A stretch of 64,000 nt of DNA, from contig NZ_CP117768.1 in NCBI RefSeq assembly GCF_028623165.1, positions 4,030,001 through 4,094,000 of the forward strand. Direction: 5' to 3'. The notes beneath the pieces are model-generated. The model saw only the letters and a program-made list of their open reading frames with translations, ran no database searches and was not told where the DNA came from. The position numbers and the translations under genes were made by a program. This stretch comes from Nostoc sp. UHCC 0926 (lineage in GTDB: Bacteria; Cyanobacteriota; Cyanobacteriia; Cyanobacteriales; Nostocaceae). Each line of letters begins with the position of its first letter. Within the stretch, counting starts at the first letter, position 1. Below are positions 28,411 to 36,022 of the stretch, piece by piece.

Positions 28411-28620
28411 CAATGCCAATGCATCGACCTGCAATGCCAATGTATCGACCTGCAATGCCAATGTATCGACCTGCAATAGCAATGTATCGACCTACAATAG
28501 CAATGTATCGACCTACAATGGCAATGTATCGACCTACAATGGCAATGCATCGACCTACAATGCCAATGCATCGACCTGTAATGCCAATGCATCGACCTAC
28601 AATGCCAATGCATCGACCTG
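28411..28620. repeat. 21-bp tandem array A (10 units)
   Basis: Exactly ten 21-bp units, consensus CAATGCCAATGCATCGACCT plus G or A, with point differences grouped in the middle (CAATAGC and CAATGGC variants). Since 21 is a multiple of 3, every frame stays open and gives low-complexity heptapeptide ORFs, which I do not consider genes. A second array with related units lies at 34326-34663. Confidence 0.9.
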
Positions 28621-28639
28621 TAAAAATTAACGCTACGCA

Positions 28640-28677
28640 GTAGGGGCGCAAGGCCTTGCGCCCCTACTTGTGTACAC
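28640..28677. repeat. Palindromic repeat flanking array A (right)
   Basis: GTAGGGGCGCAAGGCCTTGC followed by GCCCCTACTTGTGTACAC, the inverted partner of 28317-28355. With that copy it encloses the 21-bp array like a stem. The rest of 28678-28957 holds a CCCCCTTCCC/GGGAAGGGGG hairpin and no gene. Confidence 0.8.
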
Positions 28678-28959
28678 CACGGTAGCTTTCAAGGAGAGAG
28701 GCTTTGAATTTCCCCCTTCCCTCCCTCGTAGGGAAGGGGGTAGGGGGTTAGGTCTTTTTGTCTACTTAACTAAAAATTGGTGTAATGCAGTGGTGTTGTG
28801 CCTTATAACCTCGTCATCAATAACCGATAAGCTGGTGGCTGACTTTTCTTCGCAAATGCCTATAGTTAACAAAAATTAGAATTGCATCGTTGCTCAAACC
28901 GTTGAAAGTTCGCCAGAGTGGTAGTAGGAGTTTTTATATCACTTTTGTGGAAAACTGAA

Positions 28960-30720
28960 ATGATTCAAAAATTTGCAGCCCCAACTCACACAGACAAATA
29001 CATCCGTGTTGCTAAATTTGCAGATGTTCAAGCAGCAGGTAGTTTGTTGGTTCGCAGCGAAAAACACACCATTGCTCTGTTTTACTCAGACAATAAAGTC
29101 TATGCAATTGATAACCGTTGTCCGCATATGGGCTTTCCGCTCCACGGTAGCACTTGCAAAGATGGCATTGTAACTTGCCCTTGGCACTATGCCCGCTTCG
29201 ACCTCGCCAGTGGCGGAACATTTGACTCTTGGGCAGATGATGTTCCCTCCTTTGGTGTAGAAATCCGCGATGGGGAAGTTTGGGTAAATTTAGATCCCCC
29301 AGTTGACCTCCACGCCCACCACAGCCAACGTCTTCAGGATGGTTTAGAACAGAGTATTTCGTTAGTTATTGCCAAATCAGCGATCGCATTACTAGACATG
29401 GGGGCAGATTTTACCGAACCATTTCAGGTGGGACTGGAATTTGGCACACGTTATAACAAAGCAGGCTGGAGTACAGGCTTAACCATCCATACTTGCATGA
29501 TGAATTTGCTGCCTTATTTAGATGCAGAAGACAAACCCCGCGCCCTTTTCCAAGGACTTTCAGCAGTAGCTAGTGATAGTGCAGGTGCGCCACCTCACTT
29601 TGTAGTTCATCCATTGCCCAATTCTACTGTTGACCTGAGTACCCTCAAAAGCTGGTTTTGCCAGTTTGTTGAGGTGCGGGATAGTGAAGCAGCAGAGAGA
29701 TGTTTGGTATCTGCAATTCGGGCGGGAGCTAATTCTGAGCAACTTGCAGACATGCTGTTCACATCTGCCACAGACCACCGTTATATCGATAGCGGTCATG
29801 CACTCGACTTCATTAACAAGGCACTGGAAGCCCTGGATGCTATTGGTTGGCAAGGGGCAGAGTCAGTTTTGGCGAGTCTAGTTTCTGGTTTAGCAACTGC
29901 TTCCCGCATGGAAGAGTCCAATTCTTGGCGCTACCCTGTGGATTTGGTAGCAATTCTGGAGTCTGCCTTTGAGCAGTTACCTACGGCTTTGGCAACAGGA
30001 CGACCTCGACAAGGAACTTGGTCAGGTGAGGAGGAATTGGTGCCGATTTTGTTAGGGGAAGATCCACAGAAAATTGCCAACTCTCTTCTGACTGCTTTGG
30101 AAGCTGGTTGTACTGAAGAACAATTGGCAAGTGTAGTTACTTACACAGCAGCACTTCGGGTAGCCCGCTTCCACACTAACAACGACTTTGGCGACTGGAA
30201 TTCCGCGCACCATCCGTTTACTTTTGCCAATGCAGTGCATCAAGGATTACGACGAGTGCCAACGCTTGAATTACTACGAGGTGTGTTTGATGCTGCCATG
30301 AGTGTATATCTGAATCGTTTTTTGAATGTGCCACCAGCACGACTTCCAGAACCAAAAGACTCTGCTGAAAATCCTGAAGAATTGCTCAACCAACTACCAG
30401 ATTTATTAAATCGCCAACAACAAGTAAATCAAACAGGTAAATTGGTTGCTGATTATTTGTACAATGGCGGCTCTGTTAAGCGACTGATGGCAATGTTGGG
30501 TAAGTTGATGCTGCGCGAAAATCGCGACTTTCATGTGATTCAGGAAATGGAAGCAGCCTTTAGACAATACTCGCTGCTGGGTGAAACTGCTGGTATTCAT
30601 GTACTAGTTGCTGCTGCTCGTTATTTAGCAGCACACTCACCCACAATGCGATCGCAAGGGCAAACCTATCAAATTGCTGATCGGTTGCATAAAGGCGATC
30701 GCCTGTTTGAGGAATCGTAA
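28960..30720 (+). CDS. Rieske-type 2Fe-2S protein with large helical C-terminal domain
   Basis: A 586-residue protein from ATG 28960 (MIQKFAAPTHTDKYIRV); an upstream extension to 28918 has no family support. Residues ~12-115 are a Rieske ferredoxin domain with cluster ligands Cys54 and His56 (CPHMGF) and Cys73 and His76 (CPWHYARF). The remaining ~460 residues are helical, with H-rich patches (HALDFINKALEAL, LATASRMEESNSWRYPVD, ARFHTNNDFGDWNSAHHP) that could bind metal or substrate, loosely like questin-oxidase-type proteins. A cytosolic oxidoreductase is likely; the reaction is unknown. It is monocistronic. Confidence 0.8.
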   Translation: MIQKFAAPTHTDKYIRVAKFADVQAAGSLLVRSEKHTIALFYSDNKVYAIDNRCPHMGFPLHGSTCKDGIVTCPWHYARFDLASGGTFDSWADDVPSFGVEIRDGEVWVNLDPPVDLHAHHSQRLQDGLEQSISLVIAKSAIALLDMGADFTEPFQVGLEFGTRYNKAGWSTGLTIHTCMMNLLPYLDAEDKPRALFQGLSAVASDSAGAPPHFVVHPLPNSTVDLSTLKSWFCQFVEVRDSEAAERCLVSAIRAGANSEQLADMLFTSATDHRYIDSGHALDFINKALEALDAIGWQGAESVLASLVSGLATASRMEESNSWRYPVDLVAILESAFEQLPTALATGRPRQGTWSGEEELVPILLGEDPQKIANSLLTALEAGCTEEQLASVVTYTAALRVARFHTNNDFGDWNSAHHPFTFANAVHQGLRRVPTLELLRGVFDAAMSVYLNRFLNVPPARLPEPKDSAENPEELLNQLPDLLNRQQQVNQTGKLVADYLYNGGSVKRLMAMLGKLMLRENRDFHVIQEMEAAFRQYSLLGETAGIHVLVAAARYLAAHSPTMRSQGQTYQIADRLHKGDRLFEES

Positions 30721-30725
30721 TTTAG

Positions 30726-30936
30726 CTAATCTTGGGAGACTCGATAATTGCTGCGATCGCCTAATGCAAGAATTTGGGCGATCGCGGCAATTTCTGCTTT
30801 GTAACTAGATTTCCAATCTTGTTTTTCTTGCTTATTAGGGAAACTCAAGAGGCGAATTAAGGCGAATTAAAAATTGCATAAGTATTTGAAAATCTCAACC
30901 CATATCTTCTGTGTCTGGACTTAAGGGAGTATCCAT
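30726..30936 (-). pseudogene. Small gene broken by a stop and a 10-bp duplication
   Basis: ATG 30936 reads MDTPLSPDTEDMG, then TGA, then in the same frame DFQILMQFLIRL. A 10-bp direct duplication (AATTCGCCTT/AATTCGCCTC on the minus strand) then shifts the frame; removing one copy restores LLSFPNKQEKQDWKSSYKAE, then IAAIAQILALGDRSNYRVSQ and D to TAG 30726-30728. The repaired product would be ~66 residues. I do not know the family. The Gly-Asp-Arg near the end is encoded by a HIP1 site. This fills most of the 363-base gap after the Rieske gene. Confidence 0.6.
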
Positions 30937-31083
30937 TGCTCTTTATGCCCCTCAATTAGCTCACCCTTTTGGGTGAGTCATATATCAACCTATCAGGTGA
31001 CCTGAATGAGGGAAGCTGAGATTGATAATAAAGAGGACTCTATTACTAAAGAACACTAATTGCATTTTACTTAAGAATAACTT

Positions 31084-31473
31084 ATGAAACTTATTACCTT
31101 AATAAATTCTGCACTGATTTTTGCTTCTATTACTCTTGTACCTGGAATCGCTGGCGCTCAAACAGCTACTATCGGCAGCAGTAAAATAGCTATTAACTCT
31201 AACAATTTATCCAGTAACTCTACTTCTGTTAGTTACCTCCAGCCTTTCAATCTAGTTAATTTTGCTTATCAGGGAGGTCTGAAACAACACGGTATTCCTA
31301 GTGGAGAAGCCCTAGTATCGCAAACTCAGAACAGAAATATTATTGCAAAAGATTTGGTGAAGGCTGCTGTGAATGCAAATAAATTACCATCACAAGTTTT
31401 AAACGACCAAAATTATCTAAGTGCTGTTAATTTACAACTCAAAGCATTGCCTGATTATGCCGCTGCTGATTGA
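31084..31473 (+). CDS. Small secreted protein of unknown function
   Basis: A 129-residue protein with a clear signal peptide (MKLITLINSALIFASITLVP, cleavage likely after AGA near residue 25). The mature part is Ser/Asn-rich at first (SKIAINSNNLSSNSTSVSYL) and then helical (NFAYQGGLKQHGIPSGEALV, AKDLVKAAVNANKLPSQVLN, ALPDYAAAD). No Cys, no repeats. The C-terminal helix pair resembles small exported cyanobacterial proteins of unknown function. A strong hairpin follows, so it is probably a single-gene transcript. Confidence 0.7.
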   Translation: MKLITLINSALIFASITLVPGIAGAQTATIGSSKIAINSNNLSSNSTSVSYLQPFNLVNFAYQGGLKQHGIPSGEALVSQTQNRNIIAKDLVKAAVNANKLPSQVLNDQNYLSAVNLQLKALPDYAAAD

Positions 31474-31557
31474 TTTGGTTTTTCTTGTCTCTTTTTAGAA
31501 AGCTAAATTTCTCAATATACTATATTCGGGCGCTTGTTACTAATATAAATAAAAGCC

Positions 31558-31587
31558 TTTTATACACAGCAATCCCTGTGTATAAAA
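31558..31587. terminator. Hairpin after the small secreted-protein gene
   Basis: Perfect 12-base arms TTTTATACACAG and CTGTGTATAAAA with a 6-base loop, 84 bases after the stop, AT-rich on both sides. It could terminate in either direction. I see nothing else in 31474-31830. Confidence 0.5.
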
Positions 31588-31830
31588 TAAAGATTGATAT
31601 TGAAGAACAATTTTTAGATTTTGAGAGAAGTTGTGCATATAAGTTGCACTTCTAGTACAACACGGCGTAAATAGAGCAACCATTTAAAAACCCTAAAGAG
31701 CTTATTCCGTAATACTTTTGAATGAGTGACTTTTGATTTTTGACTTCCGCCTTGCGGTACTAGTGTGTTGAGGCCACAGAAAATTGTATAATCAACAGCC
31801 ATCAACCAAAAATTTCGTTTTCTATAGAGA

Positions 31831-32778
31831 ATGACAGAAGTAATTAGATCCGGGAGCCTAAATAACATTGAGTCCATTGAGTTTGAGGAGCAGTGCTTGC
31901 ACAAAGCCAGAGAAACAGGCGATCGCAATGCGGAAGTCATTTGTTTAGGAAGTTTGGGGAATGCTTACCAGTCAATTGGGGAGTACCACCTGGCAATTGA
32001 GTTTTATCAGCAGTGGTTGGATATAGCTAAAGAAATAGGCGATCGCTTCGCAGAAGCCAAGTCTTTGTCTGGGTTGGGTAACGCTTACCAATCACTGGGC
32101 AAATATCAGCGAGCGATTGAATTTTATCAGCAGTGGTTGAGTATCACCAGGAAAATAGGCGATCGCACTGGGGAAGGCATTTGCTTAGGAAGTTTGGGCA
32201 ATACTTATGAATACCTGGGCAAGTATGAGCAAGCTATTGAGTTTTATCACCAGTGGTTGAGTATAACGAAGAAAATAGGCGATTGGACTGGGGAATGTAT
32301 TTGCCTGGGAAGTTTGGGCAATAGTTATGAATCATTGGGGGATTACCAACTGGCAATTGAGTTTTACCACCAATGGTTAGATGTGGCAAGATTCATCTGC
32401 GATCGCAATGGGGAAGCAATGGCCTTGAGTGGGTTGGGTAATACTTATAAGGCTCTGGGAAAGTACCAAAGAGCGGTTGAGTTTCATCACTATTCATTAG
32501 AGATCACAAGGGATCTCGATGACCGAAATGGGGAAGCAAACGCCTGGTTTAATTTGGGTTTGGTGTTAGAAAAAATCAATCGAGAATCAGAAGCGATGGA
32601 TGCCTTTTGTAATGCCCGCGAAATTTATCACGCAATGGGACTCGATGCAAGTCTGCAAGATTGTAATCATGCGATTGAGCTTCTTTCTCAAAATGTTGCA
32701 ATCGTAGTATCTCACTTCGATTTTGGGAGATGGTTAAGTCATTTGTCGCAGTTGCTCAAAGCTAATTCTAACCAGTAA
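31831..32778 (+). CDS. TPR protein (seven tandem repeats)
   Basis: A 315-residue soluble protein made almost entirely of 40-residue tetratricopeptide repeats of the GDRxxEAxxLxxLGNAYxSLGxYxxAIEFYxQWL type, from residue ~28 to ~290. Unit pairs are highly similar at the DNA level, and HIP1 sites (GCGATCGC, encoding the GDR turn) recur at the same repeat position, 120 bp apart. There is no catalytic domain, so it is probably a scaffold, or a piece of a larger TPR signalling protein. Start ATG 31831 lacks a clear Shine-Dalgarno. The repeats resemble those of the NB-ARC gene at 20900. Confidence 0.75.
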   Translation: MTEVIRSGSLNNIESIEFEEQCLHKARETGDRNAEVICLGSLGNAYQSIGEYHLAIEFYQQWLDIAKEIGDRFAEAKSLSGLGNAYQSLGKYQRAIEFYQQWLSITRKIGDRTGEGICLGSLGNTYEYLGKYEQAIEFYHQWLSITKKIGDWTGECICLGSLGNSYESLGDYQLAIEFYHQWLDVARFICDRNGEAMALSGLGNTYKALGKYQRAVEFHHYSLEITRDLDDRNGEANAWFNLGLVLEKINRESEAMDAFCNAREIYHAMGLDASLQDCNHAIELLSQNVAIVVSHFDFGRWLSHLSQLLKANSNQ

Positions 32779-32808
32779 TCATCTCCCATTACTGATTCAG
32801 GTAATGTG

Positions 32809-32879
32809 AGGATGTTTTAAAAGCTTTTGGTGATTTATGCATCGCCAAAATACATGAAAATCCACTTTTAAAACATCTT
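32809..32879. repeat. Inverted repeat between convergent genes
   Basis: Arms AGGATGTTTTAAAAG (32809-32823) and CTTTTAAAACATCTT (32865-32879) flank a 41-base middle. It lies between convergent genes (TPR and DUF411), so it may end transcription from both. The arms look like a recurring Nostoc repeat. Confidence 0.6.
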
Positions 32880-32900
32880 CTGAATACAGCTAAGATTAGA

Positions 32901-33482
32901 TCAAGAGGATGGATACTTATGGAATACCGCAACTGAGTCCTTATGATCAAAAGATAATACAGAAAACGGGTCTTTTCGATTCCCCATCTCCATCCCAGGA
33001 GTACCTATAGGCATTTGGGGAACAGATAAACCAACAATATTTGGCTTTTCTTGAAGCAGACGTTTGATATCATCTGCTGGGACATGTCCTTCGATGACAT
33101 ATCCATTAACAATTGCTGTGTGGCAAGATGACAAGTTATCTGGCACGTTGTACTTTTGTTTAACTGTTTCGATGTCAGGCGTGGGAAAGTTTGTGATTTT
33201 AAAACCCTGTGCCTTTAAGTGATCAATCCATCCGCCACAACAGTTACAATCGGGACTGTGATATACAGTAGCATTTAGTCCTGTTGATTTTAATGGTGTC
33301 TGTTTATCTTGGATACGTTTAGTGGTACTTACCAGTTGAGCATTACTCATAGGAGCAGTGCTTCCCAAGATGCCCAACACCCCTACTGTTAGACAAATTA
33401 TTACCATTACATGTACAGCAGCACGTACCAAGATAGGAGGTAAGCATTTTTGCCAGCAAGAAATAAATTGTTTGTACGACAT
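32901..33482 (-). CDS. DUF411 metal-binding protein
   Basis: A 193-residue protein. Residues ~18-42 form a membrane anchor or signal helix (AAVHVMVIICLTVGVLGILG). The DUF411 domain follows (~70-190) with the Cys cluster SPDCNCCGGW (Cys79, 81, 82), the SSCHTAIVNGYVIEGHVPADD stretch and GLSVPQMPIGTPGMEMG. DUF411 proteins are periplasmic or membrane-linked copper/heavy-metal-related proteins, often near metal resistance genes. No such gene is adjacent here. Start ATG 33482. Confidence 0.9.
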   Translation of the reverse strand: MSYKQFISCWQKCLPPILVRAAVHVMVIICLTVGVLGILGSTAPMSNAQLVSTTKRIQDKQTPLKSTGLNATVYHSPDCNCCGGWIDHLKAQGFKITNFPTPDIETVKQKYNVPDNLSSCHTAIVNGYVIEGHVPADDIKRLLQEKPNIVGLSVPQMPIGTPGMEMGNRKDPFSVLSFDHKDSVAVFHKYPSS

Positions 33483-33539
33483 CTGAGACTTCCTAAGTAC
33501 AACATTGCATAAATTTGTTGTAACAAATTCTCTTCAAAA

Positions 33540-33610
33540 AAACTCTGCGTGTCTACCCTGCGGGAAGGCGAAGCGCCTATGCGCTTACTTTGCGTCCCTC
33601 TGCGTTTAAA
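33540..33610. repeat. Nostoc palindromic/cystein-free intergenic repeat
   Basis: CTCTGCGTGTCTACCCTGCG, then GGAAGGCGAAGCGCCTATGC and TTTGCGTCCCTCTGCGTTTA. Nested palindromes of a kind scattered through Nostoc genomes. No coding signal. Confidence 0.5.
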
Positions 33611-33616
33611 AACATT

Positions 33617-33960
33617 ATGAAGTGAAGTACCCCAACCTGCTTCGCTGAGGTTGGGGCTTCCAACACATCAACTCAACTCAGTGACGGTCTTATTCGTCTT
33701 TGGAGTTTCCCATTTCATCCGCCGTCGCCACGTTAGGAACTTCCGAAGAAGTCGAGAACTAAATCCCGTGATGGTCTTACACAGCGTCAATAGGCAGCCG
33801 CCCGTCTACCACAGGCAGAGAGAATTGTTTTTTCGTTCAACACCGCTTGGATTCACGACAATAGCCAACCAGCTAACAGTGTTCCTTCCCCCTTTCTCAC
33901 GCTAGTTAGCGTGGTAAGCATATTACTGCTACTGTGACCTTTGTTTGCAGACGTGTGGGT
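33617..33960 (-). pseudogene. tnpB: TnpB (IS605/IS1341-type) 3' remnant with right-end hairpin
   Basis: On the minus strand the region ends in the hairpin GGAAGCCCCAACCTCAGCGA then AGCAGGTTGGGG and TACTTCAC, the right-end form of cyanobacterial IS605-family TnpB elements. Just inside, translations resemble the tail of TnpB but with stops and frameshifts (EVPNVATADEMGNSKDE, LLAGWLL). The nuclease and RuvC parts are missing. The intact right end and the tail region could still give an omega-RNA-like transcript. An RHH gene on the opposite strand (34015) belongs to the same element. Confidence 0.55.
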
Positions 33961-33991
33961 GGGTCATCGACCATTTATATCATAGCATATA

Positions 33992-34012
33992 TGTATCCAT
34001 CATAATGATACA
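33992..34012. promoter_or_regulatory. Possible RHH operator
   Basis: Inverted hexamers TGTATC and GATACA, 9 bases apart, end 2 bases before the GTG start of the RHH gene. That position would allow self-repression. Inference from location and symmetry only. Confidence 0.4.
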
Positions 34013-34014
34013 TT

Positions 34015-34236
34015 GTGAAAGAAAGATCCATCAGAGTTAGGTTATCGCAGAAACGGAACGACAAACTTAAGGCTTATGCACAAAGCAAAGAAAAAACAGT
34101 TACGCAATTAGTTGAGGATTGGATAGACAGGCTGCCTAGCCCCAGGATTGACGCGAAAGTGACCACGGGGAGTATCCCCGGTGGCGCATTTCGCGACTTC
34201 TCATCCACCCCACTCCCTAATCAATCTGACGATTGA
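34015..34236 (+). CDS. RHH protein of an IS605/TnpB-type element
   Basis: A 73-residue basic protein starting at GTG 34015. MKERSIRVRLSQKRNDKLKA begins with a beta strand, followed by two helices (YAQSKEKTVTQLVEDWIDRL), the ribbon-helix-helix form of CopG/Arc repressors. Small RHH genes divergent from tnpB are frequent in cyanobacterial IS605-like elements. The C-terminal ~25 residues are Gly/Pro/Ser-rich and probably disordered. It likely represses its own promoter and the divergent tnpB promoter through the inverted repeat at 33992-34012. The frame is intact although tnpB is lost. Confidence 0.65.
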   Translation: MKERSIRVRLSQKRNDKLKAYAQSKEKTVTQLVEDWIDRLPSPRIDAKVTTGSIPGGAFRDFSSTPLPNQSDD

Positions 34237-34259
34237 TGTTGGTCGGAGGTGCTTTCGTC

Positions 34260-34310
34260 GTCGTCCGGCTATCCATCCCCGCCCTGTGGAGGGACGGGGA
34301 ATTCCGCCGA
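34260..34310. mobile_element. Putative left end of the IS605/TnpB-type remnant
   Basis: A GC-rich hairpin (CCCCGCCCTGTGGAGGGACG, then GGG) downstream of the RHH gene is followed by GAATTCCGCC. Hairpins of this type mark the ends of IS200/IS605-family elements, so the element spans roughly 33617-34310. Confidence 0.4.
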
Positions 34311-34325
34311 ATTAGTTAAATTTGG

Positions 34326-34663
34326 CAATGCCATTGCATCGCCTTAGGGACTTTCAACTAAAAAAATATCCCATCGCTGTGTAAGCAGGGGGGCTATTAG
34401 CTGGGCGCAGGGGGAGAAAGAAAAATATTATCTGAGAAAATTGGATAATTAATTTATTTTCTGGAAGTCCCTTACAATGCCATTGCATCACCTGACAATG
34501 CCATTGCATCGCCTGACAATGCCATTGCATCACCTGACAATGCCATTGCATCACCTGACAATGCCATTGCATCACCTGACAATAGCATTGCATCACCTGA
34601 CAATAGCATTGCATCGCCTGACAATAGCATTGCATCGCCTGACAATGCCATTGCATCCCTCTG
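34326..34663. repeat. 21-bp tandem array B (10 units, interrupted by a MITE)
   Basis: Units of 21 bp (CAATGCCATTGCATCACCTG plus A): one at 34326-34346, then nine more from 34475 to 34663. The 34347-34474 stretch between them is a MITE plus a duplicated TTA. Removing it gives an uninterrupted array in exact register. The sequence is related to array A (28411-28620), differing mainly at CCAATG versus CCATTG. Frames through it stay open, but the resulting repetitive peptides are not convincing genes. Confidence 0.85.
34347..34471. mobile_element. GGGACTT-type MITE inserted in array B
   Basis: A 125-bp element with ends GGGACTTTCAACTAAAAAAA and, reverse-complemented at the right, GGGACTTCCAGAAAATAAAT. 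It is bordered by TTA on both sides (34344-34346 and 34472-34474), a 3-bp target duplication. It carries no gene. A solo end of the same family lies beside array A. Confidence 0.8.
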
Positions 34664-34815
34664 CATTTAAAAAGGCTACGGCCCTTACGCGGTAGAAGTG
34701 CTAGTATGTCAAATATTGGCATTTTGTAGCTTCTAAGTTGTCGTTCTGGAAGACAACAACTCTACTGCATCAGCCCTCTATTTTCATATTATTATTTTGG
34801 CGAAGGTACTGAACT

Positions 34816-35757
34816 ATTAATCCATTTGCACCACTTGTAGGACAACAGCAAGCTATAGAATTACTCACTCAGGCTGTCAGACAAAACCGGGTTGCTCCAG
34901 CCTATCTATTTGTGGGGCCAGATGGTGTAGGAAGAAGTTTAGCAGCAAAGTGCTTTGTGGAATTGCTATTTTCTAGTGAGATGGGAGTCACTGCGGCTTT
35001 ACAAAACCGTTTGCGTCAAGGCAACCATCCAGCTTTATTGTGGGTGCAACCAACGTACCAATACCAGGGACAACGATTAACACCAGCAGAAGCGGCTGAG
35101 AAAGGACTTAAGCGTAAAGCACCACCTGTAATTCGGCTAGAGCAAATTCGAGAAATTACCGAGTTTCTGAGTCGTCCGCCTTTGGAAGCGCCGAGGAATG
35201 TGGTGATACTGGAAGAAGCCCAAACAATGGCAGAAGCCGCAGCCAATGCTTTACTTAAAACCTTGGAAGAACCGGGACAGGCGACGTTAATTTTAATTGC
35301 ACCTACACCTGAGTCTGTGTTGCCAACTTTGGTGTCACGCTGTCAACGCATTCCTTTTTATCGCTTAGATGCCCAGTCTTTGGCTGTTGTACTCACACAA
35401 ACAGGTCATCAGGAAATTTTGCCAAATCAGGCAGTATTGAGTATAGCAGCTGGCAGTGCCGGAAGTGCGATCGCATCTTACGAGCAATTACAAGCTATTC
35501 CCCCGGAGTTACTCGAAGACCTGAAAAAAGCCCCTGCTTCCTACCGCAAAGCCTTGGAGTTAGCCAAAAAAATTGATAAAGATTTAGATACAGAAGCACA
35601 ACTGTGGTTAGTTGATTATCTTCAGCAATTCTACTGGCAGCAGTGGCATCAACCCACCATCATTCACCAGCTAGAACAAGCTCGTAAATACTTACTTGCT
35701 TACGCTCAACCCCGGCTGGTTTGGGAATGTCTGCTTTTATCTGTATACCAAAAATAA
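34816..35757 (+). CDS. holB: DNA polymerase III delta' subunit
   Basis: A clamp-loader subunit of the replication machinery, ~313 residues if started at ATT 34816. The family-like N-terminus INPFAPLVGQQQAIELLTQA is in frame immediately after a TGA, with no ATG, GTG or TTG before the internal GTG 34912, which would remove 32 conserved residues. GAAGG lies 9 bases before the ATT. Motifs: GPDGVGRSLAAK (P-loop-like, ~33-44), VVILEEAQTMAEAAANALLK (Walker B-like), LEEPGQATLILI and the SRC motif (LVSRCQRIPF). The internal segment lacks the zinc-binding Cys module. Either a rare ATT start or a small sequence change has hidden the real start. Confidence 0.88.
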   Translation: MNPFAPLVGQQQAIELLTQAVRQNRVAPAYLFVGPDGVGRSLAAKCFVELLFSSEMGVTAALQNRLRQGNHPALLWVQPTYQYQGQRLTPAEAAEKGLKRKAPPVIRLEQIREITEFLSRPPLEAPRNVVILEEAQTMAEAAANALLKTLEEPGQATLILIAPTPESVLPTLVSRCQRIPFYRLDAQSLAVVLTQTGHQEILPNQAVLSIAAGSAGSAIASYEQLQAIPPELLEDLKKAPASYRKALELAKKIDKDLDTEAQLWLVDYLQQFYWQQWHQPTIIHQLEQARKYLLAYAQPRLVWECLLLSVYQK

Positions 35758-36022
35758 AATCGCATTCATGAATTTTTGCCCAAAAACCTCAAACTCTTTA
35801 GCTATATTAAATAATATTACTTAAGTAACCGGATATATTAGTACTAACGTATTATTTAAAGCTATGCAAAGCGTCTCGTAGAGAATGCGGCGAGTCAACA
35901 GACATCGCCTCAAGACACTGGGATTTGCTCAATTGCCAAAGCTTCTCTTAAACAAAAGTCTTGCAGGGGATGACTAATAAAGGTTGTCCGATTATTGTTT
36001 TTGAAGATTGTATCCCTGACTT

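Noticed and set aside
28411..28620. CRISPR array
   Set aside because: The repeats are directly adjacent without unique spacers, and no cas genes are near.
28358..28651. Several overlapping ORFs through array A on both strands
   Set aside because: They exist because 21-bp units keep all frames open; the products are simple heptapeptide repeats with no support from starts or composition.
34354..34722. ORFs through array B
   Set aside because: Same reason: the 21-bp repeat keeps the frames open, and one is composed of a MITE plus repeat.
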